Source: Elgaria multicarinata webbii
Taxonomy: Eukaryota > Chordata > Lepidosauria > Squamata > Anguidae
Length of the DNA stretch: 64,000 nt
Assembly: GCF_023053635.1 (NCBI RefSeq)
Contig: NC_086192.1
Span: 10,093,001 to 10,157,000 of the forward strand
Direction of reading: 5' to 3'
The position numbers and the translations under genes are program-made. Of this stretch, positions 58,730 through 59,413 are shown in pieces. Within the stretch, counting starts at the first letter, position 1, and every line of letters starts with the position of its first letter. The notes under the pieces were generated by a model. That model saw nothing but the letters and a program-made list of their open reading frames with translations. It was not told the DNA's origin and searched no databases.

Positions 58730-59413
58730 CTCCCCTATGAGGGAAGGTTCTAACAGCTGGGATTGTTTAGCTTGGAAAAAAGGAGGCTAAGGGGAGACAG
58801 GATAGAGGTGTACAAAATGATGCAGGGTGTGGAGAATGTGGACAGGGAGACAGTTTTCTTCCTCTTTCAAAATACTAGAACCCAATGGGGTCATCCCATG
58901 AAGTATATTTTAAGGCCCAATTTTAGCTCACTGCCTTCCTCCGGCTTTGAAAACTTGATCTGTCTCCTCTACCTTTTCCCTCCACTCCCCTTCTATTGTT
59001 TGTCTTGTCTTTTTAGTTTGTGAGCCATCAGACGGCAAGGCTGTCTCTCTTTTTGACTGATGGGAGCTGCTTTGGGTGGCCACAATGGTCTGAAAAGCGG
59101 GATAAAAATAGAGGGTAATGAATAAATAAATAAAAACCAGTCCGTGGGGTGGGGCGGGGCAGGGGATATGGTGCATTCCTTGTGATATGCAAGCCCTTCC
59201 CTCCATACACTTCCCACTTGTCCGAACGATGGGGTTATGGTAGAACATAATAAATATACAAAGTCACGTTATCGGCAAAACGGAAGAGAGGATCAGCTAC
59301 CTCGTGCCAGGCTTCACAGTTGGCCAACGACGACTCCATCTCTGCTATGACAATATTGTAAGCGTCGTCAAGAAAATGAACCATTTCGGGAGCCAGTTCG
59401 GCTGCATCCGTAC
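4218..59413 (-). CDS. TBC domain plus triple C2-like module protein (host gene, 5' end not included)
   Basis: Spliced gene assembled by eye from 25 exons: 59413-59301, 58025-57854, 53271-53043, 52021-51898, 50711-50543, 48956-48778, 48086-47940, 46324-46163, 42559-42517, 41392-41286, 39653-39608, 37434-37333, 36160-35999, 34444-34351, 29934-29790, 28374-28170, 25566-25388, 23457-23292, 22127-21966, 20744-20581, 16695-16514, 10715-10658, 8141-7836, 4610-4410, 4325-4218. Every intron starts GT (one GC) and ends AG, and split codons agree at all joins, giving 1240 residues and a stop. Residues 147-440 form a TBC domain (start [10 protein letters not shown]; later helix with LLIWDQLF). Residues 483-585, 625-760 and 905-1036 are three C2-like modules sharing an LL.V.YG...LGW..L..F pattern. 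Residues 1037-1240 are of unknown type. TBC domains normally stimulate Rab GTPases, but both catalytic-finger motifs are missing here, so a Rab-binding or scaffold role is more likely. C2-like folds often contact membranes or partners. A CCDC17 relative is possible, from memory only. The exon chain is strong; function is inference. Confidence 0.85.
4410..4610 (-). CDS. TBC-C2 gene, visible exon 24 (C-terminal region)
   Basis: Acceptor GTCAATGTAG and donor GTGAGT, 67 codons in phase 0. [20 protein letters not shown], then [20 protein letters not shown] and [19 protein letters not shown]. Strongly helical and basic. Confidence 0.85.
5090..5465 (+). repeat. L2-type LINE, reverse-transcriptase fragment
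   Basis: Encodes [20 protein letters not shown], then [17 protein letters not shown] and [10 protein letters not shown], the RT thumb region of L2-type LINEs. Truncated at both sides and not a host gene. Confidence 0.9.
5600..5815. repeat. Dispersed repeat (gttctgggttttagtcag type)
   Basis: Shares ggtggggct.tgaatcc.ttctggg and ccaaggtgctgaa with 11090-11345 and, inverted, 41510-41635. Ends in a poly-T run. Confidence 0.5.
6658..6703. repeat. (ATT)n microsatellite
   Basis: About 15 uninterrupted ATT units. Confidence 0.97.
6870..7215 (+). repeat. tRNA-headed SINE followed by a LINE-like tail
   Basis: The head gggctgtagctcacaggtag has a Pol III A box and ggttcaattcc a B box. The body runs ggctgggaaagatccctgcc. 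From about 7050 it continues into the tail family also seen at 57066-57290. Confidence 0.8.
7318..7420. repeat. hAT-like MITE fragment
   Basis: Contains acaacacccatcatcccc and ggctggggctgatgggagt, the core of the common 'acaactcccat' palindromic family. A second partial copy is at 7600-7690. Confidence 0.6.
7836..8141 (-). CDS. TBC-C2 gene, visible exon 23 (C-terminal region)
   Basis: Donor GTAAGT. Two in-phase acceptors are possible, at 8141 (GCACACAG) or 8117 (GGTCTCAG); neither has a good pyrimidine tract, and an in-frame stop lies just upstream. Residues up to 1138 include [40 protein letters not shown] and [19 protein letters not shown] recognise no domain. Confidence 0.75.
8475..8615. 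mobile_element. hAT-like palindromic MITE, diverged
   Basis: Ends cagcttttcccaaactggg and caggttggggaaggctg are inverted, as in the cleaner copies at 19656, 40443 and 49077. Part of a minus-strand tRNA SINE lies next to it (8620-8680). Confidence 0.65.
9000..9200 (-). repeat. LINE/SINE tail with (TCC)n
   Basis: ttacatttatatcccaccc, (TCC)8, then cctgtgaggtaggctaggct and a 'ctaaccactatactgtactg' end, a common squamate repeat. Confidence 0.6.
9895..10390. repeat. hAT-like MITE cluster with a nested repeat
   Basis: Several 'aactcccatcatccctcac' and 'ctggctggggctaatggg' palindromic halves surround an inserted repeat (about 9945-10200, gtcggccctacccttagg... ). That inserted repeat recurs at 49440 and 51315. 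Confidence 0.55.
10658..10715 (-). CDS. TBC-C2 gene, visible exon 22 (58 bases, end of C2-like module 3)
   Basis: Acceptor TTTTGTTTTGTAG and consensus donor GTAAGT. Encodes [25 protein letters not shown] is the expected end of the repeated module. One base in, phase 0 out, matching exon 21. Confidence 0.8.
10947..10979. repeat. (AT)n microsatellite
   Basis: About 16 AT units. Confidence 0.97.
11090..11345. repeat. Dispersed repeat, second copy of the 5600 family
   Basis: Contains gattccattctgggtttt and gctgtccaaggtgctgaa as at 5600. The 136-codon ORF over it is a chance ORF. Confidence 0.5.
11385..11910 (-). repeat. L2-type LINE fragment, old
   Basis: On minus it keeps weak matches to the L2 ORF end (for example 'ggcccttcctttaatggcc' and 'tgcttcgcctcatttggtg' at the place of the [11 protein letters not shown] motif). 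Many breaks. Confidence 0.5.
11965..12305. mobile_element. Foldback DNA element (hAT-like MITE)
   Basis: Near-palindrome of about 340 bases. Arms cagcatgctaacccccact and gggttagcatgtggtgc, with internal pairs such as ccaggacattttccgcagg and ctgtggaaaatgtcctggg. Non-coding. Confidence 0.75.
12590..12610. repeat. (CA)n microsatellite
   Basis: Short CA run. Confidence 0.9.
13068..13102. repeat. (GA)n microsatellite
   Basis: About 16 GA units followed by CAGA. Confidence 0.95.
13480..13800. repeat. GC-rich dispersed repeat, copy 2
   Basis: Contains the hairpin ctgcgtcggttatacgacgc, then gcgacctctgattggtcgc and gctgctggaaggcccacgct, shared with the copies at 1075 and 31000. Confidence 0.6.
14040..14850. 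other. Non-repetitive AT-rich intron segment
   Basis: I see no exon, SINE or LINE here. It carries two POU-type octamers (ATTTGCAT at 14596-14603 and 14612-14619) beside ATTAATG. A regulatory element is possible but unproven. Confidence 0.35.
14852..15066. repeat. 27-bp tandem array, 8 copies
   Basis: Unit ataaatgtggacttttaaag + tcgctga, exact 27-base spacing of 'ataaatgtgg' from 14861 to 15050. Several units contain AATAAA on the plus strand. The period is a multiple of three, so both strands show short repetitive ORFs that are not genes. Confidence 0.95.
15285..15480 (-). repeat. CR1/L3-like LINE 3' fragment
   Basis: aagaagagccatggtggatc, gaccaagggtccatctagtc and 'cactctgttcacacagtgg' are the reverse complement of the family's 3' end. 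Other copies are at 15735, 16195, 34830 and 41870 (minus) and at 19490, 21015, 22290, 28790, 35140 and 56180 (plus). Confidence 0.8.
15735..16135 (-). repeat. CR1/L3-like LINE 3' fragment, longer copy
   Basis: Runs from 'agaacatcagaggagccctg' to 'aaatctcccacc'-like sequence. A 35-base segment (gaacatcaga.gagccctg) is doubled at 15748 and 15778. Confidence 0.8.
16195..16325 (-). repeat. CR1/L3-like LINE 3' fragment
   Basis: agggtccatctagtccagc to ccccagcaacaggtgtag. Confidence 0.75.
16514..16695 (-). CDS. TBC-C2 gene, visible exon 21 (C2-like module 3)
   Basis: Acceptor TTTGTTGTAG and donor GTGAGC. Residues 957-1016: [20 protein letters not shown], then [25 protein letters not shown] and LGW..LPLFD repeat the module 1 pattern (LLFKIMYG and LGW..L..F). 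Confidence 0.9.
16710..17155. other. Intron sequence without recognised content
   Basis: No exon with usable splice sites and no clear repeat was seen on either strand. Confidence 0.3.
17160..17545 (+). repeat. L2-type LINE, 3' end
   Basis: Encodes [20 protein letters not shown] and ends with ttgagcagtatataaatatt plus AAATAAAT, a sister subfamily of the L2 copies at 24.8 and 60.4 kb. Confidence 0.85.
18150..18510 (+). repeat. Dispersed 'gcccctttt' repeat
   Basis: Contains ggcttatttactggcagta, agcgcattaagctgaaatat and 'ggtatttcggcccagtc'. The same family is at 40790, 43040+43625, 46440 (minus), 52200, 52870 and 62985. Non-coding squamate repeat. Confidence 0.6.
19490..19810 (+). repeat. CR1/L3-like LINE 3' fragment with a MITE inside
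   Basis: aacatgggtggggaagtact ... gaacagaatgctggactaga, then the MITE at 19656-19761, then ggatctttggtctgatccag. The MITE split an existing LINE copy. Confidence 0.85.
19656..19761. mobile_element. hAT-like palindromic MITE with 8-bp target duplication
   Basis: Inverted ends cttcctcaacctggggcg and cgccccaggttgaggaag around 'ctcccggcattctgggag'. Flanked by gactagat (19648-19655) and aactagat (19762-19769), an 8-base duplication with one change, the hAT hallmark. Confidence 0.9.
20581..20744 (-). CDS. TBC-C2 gene, visible exon 20 (C2-like module 3, start)
   Basis: Acceptor GTCTACCAG and donor GTATGC. Residues 903-956: [20 protein letters not shown], then [20 protein letters not shown]. Resembles the first strands of module 2 in length and position. 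Confidence 0.88.
20790..20890 (-). repeat. CR1/L3-like LINE fragment
   Basis: ttcataagaacgtaagaggg to cagggaccaacaaagcagg. Confidence 0.7.
21015..21295 (+). repeat. CR1/L3-like LINE 3' fragment
   Basis: ccaccaatttggatggcatt to gatggacccttgatctcata; 5'-truncated. hAT-like MITE halves flank it at 20925-20990 and 21300-21385. Confidence 0.75.
21966..22127 (-). CDS. TBC-C2 gene, visible exon 19
   Basis: Acceptor TTTTGTGCAG and donor GTAGGC. Residues 849-901: [20 protein letters not shown], then [20 protein letters not shown] and IKQAFGLKG. Helical linker between C2-like modules 2 and 3. Confidence 0.9.
22195..22300. mobile_element. Palindromic MITE (ctcccagc..gctgggag type)
   Basis: tcctacaactcccagcgttc and 'atgctgggagttgtaggaa' are inverted around ccccagccagc. 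Same family as 46520 and 29975. Confidence 0.7.
22300..22450 (+). repeat. CR1/L3-like LINE 3' fragment
   Basis: cacttgctgtggaacatggg to gtctgatccagcagggctct plus tctaatgttc. Confidence 0.8.
22515..22645. mobile_element. hAT-like palindromic MITE, diverged
   Basis: ccttcacctggtgccctcta and 'aggcactacactaggctagg' enclose paired 'tgggactgcaactcc' and 'gggagttgcagtcaaac'. Confidence 0.6.
22885..23010 (-). repeat. L2-type LINE 3' tail
   Basis: (TTTA)n, then tacatttatatactgcccca and tagccgaagctctctgggc. Confidence 0.85.
23292..23457 (-). CDS. TBC-C2 gene, visible exon 18
   Basis: Acceptor CTCTCTAG and donor GTATGA. Residues 793-847: [20 protein letters not shown], then [20 protein letters not shown]. 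The GYYF.D.AKP..SEL motif is conserved-looking and links modules 2 and 3. The in-frame ATG at its start is internal to the gene, not a start codon. Confidence 0.9.
23520..23620. mobile_element. hAT-like MITE, diverged
   Basis: actgcaactcctatcattct pairs with 'gatgggagttgcagtccaac'. Confidence 0.6.
23880..24095 (-). repeat. tRNA-headed SINE
   Basis: On minus: head with A box (atggtagagcacgtgg), B box region and the 3' end that reads caaggaagcttcttatgttc. About full length. Confidence 0.8.
24223..24244. repeat. (TC)n microsatellite
   Basis: About 11 TC units. Confidence 0.9.
24365..24432 (+). repeat. L2-type LINE 3' tail
   Basis: tgtgaaccacccagaaagct to aatgaaataaataaataaat. Confidence 0.75.
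24505..24690 (-). repeat. tRNA-headed SINE
   Basis: Same family as 23880: gccttgtactgagtcagact at the 3' end, ctctccagggtttcagggct in the body, gagctatggcccctctc at the head. Confidence 0.8.
24770..25352 (+). repeat. L2-type LINE, C-terminal ORF and 3' end
   Basis: Encodes [40 protein letters not shown] and [20 protein letters not shown], the L2 ORF2 end, then gctttggctattgggcggc and AAATAAAT. It sits just downstream of exon 17 in transcript order. Confidence 0.9.
25388..25566 (-). CDS. TBC-C2 gene, visible exon 17 (C2-like module 2, end; GC donor)
   Basis: Acceptor GGCTGCAG. Residues 734-792 with [33 protein letters not shown] and [13 protein letters not shown]. The only donor that keeps phase with exon 18 is CAG|GCAAGT, a strong consensus except for GC in place of GT. 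The upstream GT (GGTTGT) is a poor match. Confidence 0.85.
26206..27079 (+). mobile_element. Solo LTR-like fossil, interrupted by a CR1
   Basis: Starts TGTCAGCC and ends CACGACA, with an internal polyadenylation-like AATAAAG region near 27018. A minus-strand CR1 (26350-26570) and GGA-rich sequence lie within it. A related piece is at 63300. Retroelement family not determined; broken, no coding parts seen. Confidence 0.5.
26350..26570 (-). repeat. CR1 LINE 3' end
   Basis: aatcatagaatcatagaatc to cctgatgtccagctgg, followed at once by (GGA)n. Confidence 0.9.
27085..27530 (+). repeat. L2-type LINE, diverged 3' half
   Basis: ttcaatttgtgcaaaatgtg, gcgctagttgccaattgctt and tttaaagcctaaacggttta follow the L2 order with many changes. 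Confidence 0.6.
27545..27775. repeat. Dispersed repeat shared with 48290-48560
   Basis: Both have 'gaagtttgc', 'ctagatggcgctgt/ctagagggcactgt' and 'gggaagttttcaa'. Probably an old non-autonomous DNA element. Confidence 0.45.
28170..28374 (-). CDS. TBC-C2 gene, visible exon 16 (C2-like module 2)
   Basis: The true acceptor is CGCATTAG, giving VTGHFRN first. A second AG ten bases into the exon (ATTTCAG) breaks the frame and is rejected. Residues 665-732 include [20 protein letters not shown] and [20 protein letters not shown]. Donor GTAACT. Confidence 0.9.
28430..28550. mobile_element. hAT-like MITE, diverged
   Basis: gatgttttggactacagctc pairs with 'gggagctgtattccaaatac' around ttgccagcatgggcaatg. 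Confidence 0.6.
28790..29415 (+). repeat. CR1/L3-like LINE 3' fragment split by a foldback element
   Basis: Left part caccaatttggatggcttta to gactagatagactcttgg; right part tctatccagcacagctcttc to ttcttatgttct. The insert is 29011-29378. Confidence 0.85.
29011..29378. mobile_element. GC-rich foldback transposon, about 368 bp
   Basis: Arms of roughly 165 bases are near-perfect inverted repeats: ggggattctacacgccgtac at one end and gtacggcgtgtagaattccc at the other; gcggccccaaagcgatcgtg pairs with cacgatcgctttggggccgc. Very CpG-rich. The overlapping ORFs on both strands are reflections of the palindrome. Confidence 0.9.
29790..29934 (-). CDS. TBC-C2 gene, visible exon 15 (C2-like module 2, start)
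   Basis: Acceptor TATTGACCAG and donor GTGAGC. Residues 617-664: [20 protein letters not shown], then [38 protein letters not shown] looks like the first two strands of a C2 fold and is the part that most recalls CCDC17-type proteins. Confidence 0.92.
29975..30090. mobile_element. Palindromic MITE (ctcccagc..gctggga type)
   Basis: gggcacaatcctatgcatat, ctataactcccagcgtgccc and 'gaatgctgggaatttaggac'. Confidence 0.65.
30120..30330 (-). repeat. L2-type LINE 3' tail
   Basis: cgtttctataacgccgaata, accaaagctctctctgagcg and an A-rich end. Confidence 0.7.
30350..30785 (+). repeat. Sauria-type SINE with internal tandem expansion
   Basis: Head gcctcgtgtggcgcagagtg, B-box gttcgatcccagc, then four copies of a ~46-base unit (ggggaaggcaatggcaaacc + accccgctacaaggtaactgcgact) at about 30510-30690, and end gagtcagtaatgactcgagt, cgagaggttcctttcc. 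The minus copy at 44240 has one unit only. Confidence 0.85.
30838..30887. repeat. (TC)n(CA)n compound microsatellite
   Basis: About 11 TC units then about 12 AC units. Confidence 0.95.
31000..31320. repeat. GC-rich dispersed repeat, copy 3
   Basis: gcgctgcatcaattatatgg + cgcagacgc forms the hairpin seen at 13510; then gctttcctgcaaggctgctc and 'gaaggcgaccagcgactgg'. Confidence 0.6.
31440..33040. other. Mostly unique intron sequence
   Basis: No convincing exon or known repeat. 31880-32700 is the longest stretch in the window without a recognisable repeat. It holds ORFs below 150 codons without splice support. Confidence 0.3.
33050..33205. repeat. Old dispersed repeat (1870 family)
   Basis: agactgcaccctaaaataat, acctgggagtaagccacttc and 'gacatgcatatataggatca'. 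Confidence 0.5.
33525..34055 (-). repeat. L2-type LINE 3' half
   Basis: On minus it encodes [30 protein letters not shown] and [10 protein letters not shown], then the usual tail. The end nearest 33525 carries the 3' terminus. Confidence 0.8.
34068..34102. repeat. (TAC)n(TAA)n microsatellite
   Basis: Compound trinucleotide run. Confidence 0.9.
34110..34312. mobile_element. hAT-like MITE (ctgttcagacaacac ends)
   Basis: Ends accctgttcagacaacacac and gtgttgtctgaacaggcc are inverted. Interior 'aaccatgg' and 'ccatggtt' words. Same ends in the elements at 11965 and 52355. Confidence 0.85.
34351..34444 (-). CDS. TBC-C2 gene, visible exon 14
   Basis: Acceptor CATTTTCAG and donor GTAAAC. Encodes an Arg-rich peptide of 30 full codons ([20 protein letters not shown]). 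It supplies the phase shift needed between exons 13 and 15: one base in, two out. Composition is richer in CpG than its neighbours. Confidence 0.8.
34830..35145 (-). repeat. CR1/L3-like LINE 3' fragment
   Basis: aacatcagaagagccctgct to ttccttttatctgtcctgg. A plus-strand copy follows at once. Confidence 0.8.
35140..35372 (+). repeat. CR1/L3-like LINE 3' fragment
   Basis: ggagaaggctgtcaatggct to gatccagcagggctcttttt. Forms an imperfect inverted pair with 34830-35145. Confidence 0.8.
35999..36160 (-). CDS. TBC-C2 gene, visible exon 13 (C2-like module 1, second half)
   Basis: Acceptor CTTTTCAG and donor GTAATG. Residues 532-584 with [25 protein letters not shown] and DYPFGWLPK. The LGW..L..F..(8)..GI pattern matches the end of module 3. 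Confidence 0.88.
36165..37270. other. Intron sequence, mostly unassigned
   Basis: 36205-36330 resembles the end of a foldback element (gggtgctttcagacctgg). The rest shows no exon or clear repeat. Confidence 0.3.
37275..37310. repeat. (CA)n microsatellite
   Basis: About 16 CA units, 23 bases beyond the donor of exon 12. Confidence 0.95.
37333..37434 (-). CDS. TBC-C2 gene, visible exon 12 (C2-like module 1)
   Basis: Acceptor GGCTTCCAG and donor GTATGT. Residues 498-530: [20 protein letters not shown], then [13 protein letters not shown]. The LLFKIMYG strand recurs in modules 2 and 3. A (CA)n tract lies just downstream in the intron. Confidence 0.9.
37435..38445. other. Intron sequence without recognised content
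   Basis: A palindromic purine/pyrimidine block at 37770-37930 (runs of A, T and C) is low-complexity. Otherwise no repeat or exon was seen. Confidence 0.3.
38450..38995 (+). repeat. L2-type LINE 3' end, split by an insertion
   Basis: [20 protein letters not shown] before the insert; ggcgccaggtgaagacctt and gctattgggcggaatagaaa after it. Confidence 0.88.
38532..38743 (-). mobile_element. Inserted repeat of the 55-kb family, with target duplication
   Basis: taaggatttttatgccgcca to cactacaatcttagttaatt, the same sequence as 55093-55315 but without the minisatellite. Flanked by tacgtt (38526-38531 and 38744-38749) inside an L2 copy. Confidence 0.85.
39140..39600. mobile_element. Foldback DNA element rich in aaccatgg words
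   Basis: ccgaactgtggtgtttgaat pairs loosely with 'tctgaattgagctgttgtgt', with many internal inverted 'aaaccac/gtggttt' pairs. Confidence 0.55.
39608..39653 (-). CDS. TBC-C2 gene, visible exon 11 (46-base microexon)
   Basis: Acceptor TTTCATTTCAG and donor GTAACA. Encodes [15 protein letters not shown], a beta-rich stretch. Phase 0 in and one base out matches exons 10 and 12, which cannot be joined directly. Confidence 0.78.
39950..40250 (+). repeat. CR1 LINE 3' end, diverged
   Basis: ggaaatacttcctgatggca, gaacagtctacctatggagg, ggactggatgatcctggtgg and aatgctgtgattcta follow the CR1 3' order. Confidence 0.8.
40443..40569. mobile_element. hAT-like palindromic MITE with perfect 8-bp target duplication
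   Basis: Ends cagccttcctcaacctgggg and ccccaggttgaggaaggctg are perfect inverted repeats. Flanked by ttttagaa at 40435-40442 and 40570-40577. Confidence 0.95.
40790..41010 (+). repeat. Dispersed 'gcccctttt' repeat
   Basis: ggctttagttactggaagta, gtatttggggccccgcccct and 'ggccacgcccatcaccgg'. Confidence 0.6.
41286..41392 (-). CDS. TBC-C2 gene, visible exon 10
   Basis: Acceptor TTTTGACAG and consensus donor GTAAGT. Residues 447-481 include [20 protein letters not shown] and [12 protein letters not shown]. Extended hydrophobic segments suggest the first beta strands before C2-like module 1. Confidence 0.85.
41510..41635. repeat. Dispersed repeat (5600 family, inverted)
   Basis: ggcaccttggacagctcctt and 'ctgaaacccagaatggattt'. 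Confidence 0.5.
41870..42160 (-). repeat. CR1/L3-like LINE 3' fragment
   Basis: aacataagaacatcagaaga to agttccataatttaactatg. Confidence 0.85.
42517..42559 (-). CDS. TBC-C2 gene, visible exon 9 (43-base microexon)
   Basis: Acceptor TTTTTTTCTAG and donor GTTAGC. Encodes [14 protein letters not shown], a charged linker between the TBC domain and the first C2-like module. Too short for ORF scans; accepted because its phase (0 in, 1 out) is exactly what exons 8 and 10 need. Confidence 0.75.
42575..42960. other. Non-repetitive intron segment upstream of exon 9
   Basis: Contains an octamer ATGCAAAT (42635-42642) five bases from CTAATTAG (42647-42654), plus other TAAT words. No repeat or exon seen. 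Confidence 0.35.
43040..43760 (+). repeat. Dispersed 'gcccctttt' repeat split by CR1
   Basis: Left part to ccattctagaaggttgaaat (43157); right part resumes at aggcttagttaccggcagta (43619). The insert is a minus-strand CR1. Confidence 0.75.
43158..43618 (-). repeat. CR1 LINE 3' end
   Basis: catagaatcatagaatagta to gaaccccttccagctcaact. One of the longest CR1 copies here; intact order, truncated 5'. Confidence 0.92.
43925..44205. repeat. Dispersed repeat with internal inverted pairs
   Basis: ccactgctccgattgggatc pairs with 'ccgattggagcagtgg'; ends 'agttagtcaccctac', the reverse of the gggtgac end at 3415. Confidence 0.5.
44240..44545 (-). repeat. Sauria-type SINE
   Basis: aggaacctctcgtgcaagca at its 3' end, tggaaggctgagtcgacccg in the middle, gctgggatcgaactcaggcc at the B box. 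Near full length. Confidence 0.85.
45290..45790 (+). repeat. RTE-BovB LINE, 3' end with ORF remnant
   Basis: An open 143-codon stretch (45350-45781) includes [60 protein letters not shown] and [15 protein letters not shown], the C-terminal part of BovB ORF2. It ends gtcggaagcgactgaacgaa plus AACAACAA. No disrupting change in the visible part, so it is young; the 5' end is missing. Confidence 0.95.
46045..46137 (+). repeat. L2-type LINE 3' tail
   Basis: ggtgaactgcccagagggct to ataggaaagaaatac-like end. Confidence 0.7.
46163..46324 (-). CDS. TBC-C2 gene, visible exon 8 (end of TBC domain)
   Basis: Acceptor TTGCACAG and donor GTGCGT, 54 codons in phase 0. Contains [19 protein letters not shown], the classic TBC C-terminal signature (L.IWD.LF..G), then [14 protein letters not shown]. 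This exon is the clearest evidence for the TBC assignment. Confidence 0.92.
46440..46810 (-). repeat. Dispersed 'gcccctttt' repeat split by a palindrome
   Basis: ggtgggcggggccagaggca left of the insert, gcttactgccagtaacaaat right of it. The insert is 46520-46645. Confidence 0.65.
46520..46645. mobile_element. Near-perfect palindromic MITE, 126 bp
   Basis: Arms gggcgcaaccctaggcatgt / acatgcctagaagttgtgcc and acaattcccagcattcccca / tggggaatgctgggaattgt meet at the centre ccagcctggctgg. Inserted into another repeat. Confidence 0.9.
46880..47430 (+). repeat. Degenerate tandem array, unit about 155 bp
   Basis: aatcatgcagagacacactg (47032), aatcacgcagagacgcagca (47188) and aatcacaagcagaggcacag (47349) each precede 'gcagcctc' and 'ggcaggtagttctgctg'-like sequence. 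A fourth, older unit precedes them near 46880. ORFs here are chance. Confidence 0.55.
47735..47835. mobile_element. hAT-like MITE, diverged
   Basis: caacctggtgccctccaggt, then 'ttcctatcattccccagcc'. Confidence 0.6.
47940..48086 (-). CDS. TBC-C2 gene, visible exon 7 (TBC core)
   Basis: Acceptor CGTCTTCAG and donor GTAAAG, exactly 49 codons, phase 0 at both ends. Encodes [15 protein letters not shown], then [20 protein letters not shown] and KWMGE. In TBC proteins this region packs against the helix in exon 8. Confidence 0.87.
48290..48560. repeat. Dispersed repeat shared with 27545-27775
   Basis: gaagtttgcaggtcattttg, cccactagagggcactgtcc and gggaagttttcaattacagg. Confidence 0.5.
48778..48956 (-). 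CDS. TBC-C2 gene, visible exon 6 (TBC core)
   Basis: Acceptor ATTTTAG and donor GTATGT. Residues 270-328 with [18 protein letters not shown], then [20 protein letters not shown], all-helical as expected for the TBC middle. Ends in phase 0. Confidence 0.87.
49077..49189. mobile_element. hAT-like palindromic MITE with perfect 8-bp target duplication
   Basis: Ends caggcttcctcaacctgggg and ccccaggttgaggaaggctg. Flanked by atctaaat at 49069-49076 and 49190-49197. Confidence 0.95.
49440..49695. repeat. Dispersed repeat (ccggccctatcattaagg type)
   Basis: Shares gcagccacctcaggcggcag and aaggtgttc.aggagagagc with 9945-10200. Confidence 0.65.
49880..50370 (+). repeat. L2-type LINE 3' end
   Basis: [40 protein letters not shown] and [14 protein letters not shown], then gctattgggcggtataaaaa and (AAAT)n. 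Confidence 0.92.
50543..50711 (-). CDS. TBC-C2 gene, visible exon 5 (TBC motif C region)
   Basis: Acceptor TTCTGACAG and donor GTAAAC. Residues 213-268: [17 protein letters not shown], then [20 protein letters not shown]. The last stretch aligns with the TBC helix that normally carries YxQGM; the Gln finger is absent (YLIHW). The final single base joins exon 6 to make Ala. Confidence 0.85.
50745..50985. repeat. Two facing L2-type tails
   Basis: Plus-strand tail at 50765-50860 (aaactgcccagagagccttg) and minus-strand tail at 50918-50985 (ctatgctgcccaatagccc). Confidence 0.7.
51315..51785. repeat. Dispersed repeat (9945 family) split by a second repeat
   Basis: agggccggccctaccattag left; 'cagtgttgaactaggtttc' and cctccggcagcaaaatgtct right. 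The insert, about 51348-51660, is a minus-strand tail-like repeat (tatagcaccatcaatgtaca, cttacaatctaataaagttg). Confidence 0.6.
51898..52021 (-). CDS. TBC-C2 gene, visible exon 4 (TBC motif B region)
   Basis: Acceptor TTGTCTCAG and donor GTGAGT. Residues 172-212, basic helical ([20 protein letters not shown]), then LIENAVVE. Together with the first residues of exon 5 this is IENAVVETY, where active TBC GAPs have IxxDxxR; the Asp is Ala and the finger Arg is Glu. Confidence 0.85.
52200..53012. repeat. Dispersed 'gcccctttt' repeat pieces around a foldback element
   Basis: 52200-52340 and 52870-53012 are pieces of the family, in reverse or diverged form. Between them lies the foldback element 52355-52870. 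Confidence 0.5.
52355..52870. mobile_element. Foldback DNA element (hAT-like)
   Basis: Ends ggctcagttcagatgtttct and 'gttgtctgaaccgagccaac' are inverted; ggagttttcc and ggaaaactcc words pair inside. ORFs on both strands mirror the palindrome. Confidence 0.75.
53043..53271 (-). CDS. TBC-C2 gene, visible exon 3 (start of TBC domain)
   Basis: Acceptor TTCTTACAG and consensus donor GTAAGT. Encodes residues 96-170 with [20 protein letters not shown], then [20 protein letters not shown]. The segment [10 protein letters not shown] matches TBC motif A (..LR..VW). It ends with two bases of a split Ile codon. Confidence 0.88.
53300..53720. other. Intron sequence without recognised content
   Basis: A plus-strand ORF at 53430-53711 has no splice or family support. 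Confidence 0.3.
53720..54190. repeat. Probable old DNA-element sequence
   Basis: Long AT-rich segment with 'caatctgattcaaatttgg' and 'cagtggccgctcggagaac', which I associate with dispersed squamate repeats. Boundaries unclear. Confidence 0.3.
54200..54940. other. Intron sequence without recognised content
   Basis: The minus ORF at 54196-54594 and others lack splice sites in phase with the host gene, whose exons 2 and 3 join directly. Confidence 0.3.
54943..55092. mobile_element. Palindromic MITE (gctagacctaaggtttatcc type)
   Basis: gagctagacctaaggtttat pairs with ataaaccttaggtctagct; tcccaggatgatcctgggg pairs with 'cccgggatgatcctggga'. Confidence 0.85.
55093..56060 (-). repeat. Element with 105-bp minisatellite, 7 copies
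   Basis: Leader tttaaggatttttatgccgc to gcactacaatcttaattgca, then seven 105-base units from about 55316 to 56050 (unit words gggctctcagctggagctgg and ggtggcctctccagagacag). Units alternate between two subtypes (ggcctctccagagac and ggcttctccagaaac). Because 105 is a multiple of three, four frames stay open for over 220 codons; these ORFs are artefacts. Confidence 0.95.
56100..56400 (+). repeat. MITE half and CR1/L3-like LINE fragment
   Basis: tggacaacttgtggcctgcc, then 'ttgctggggaacatgggcag' to actggactagatggaccagc. Lies in the spacer between the two minisatellite arms. Confidence 0.7.
56640..57290 (+). repeat. Second copy of the minisatellite element, opposite orientation
   Basis: Four 105-base units starting ctgtctctgg at 56646, 56751, 56856 and 56961, then ttgtagtgcctgaatttgct to ggcggcataaaaacccttaa and (AAAT)n. 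All units are of the first subtype. Confidence 0.95.
57854..58025 (-). CDS. TBC-C2 gene, visible exon 2
   Basis: Acceptor CTCCGTAG and donor GTATTG. Encodes residues 38-94, a polar, probably disordered linker ([10 protein letters not shown], then [12 protein letters not shown]). Phase 0 start fits exon 1; the single base left at the end joins exon 3 to make Asp. Confidence 0.7.
58190..58620 (+). repeat. CR1 LINE 3' end
   Basis: ggtctggaaacaaagcccta to caactctactattctatgat, the CR1 3' end in sense orientation. Confidence 0.92.
58671..58730. repeat. (ATT)n microsatellite
   Basis: About 19 ATT units. Confidence 0.97.
58735..59140 (+). repeat. CR1-like LINE fragment followed by an L2-like tail
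   Basis: tgtttagcttggaaaaaagg, acaggatagaggtgtacaaa and 'atgatgcagggtgtggagaa', then from about 58925 a tail ending gcgggataaaaatagagggt and AATAAATAAAT. Confidence 0.75.
59301..59413 (-). CDS. TBC-C2 gene, visible exon 1
   Basis: Bounded by acceptor GAAGCAG and donor GTAGCT. Encodes residues 1-37 ([20 protein letters not shown] and on to CEAWHE), an acidic helical segment before the TBC domain. It starts with two bases of a split codon and ends in phase 0. An alternative acceptor three bases upstream gives the same frame with one more residue. Confidence 0.75.
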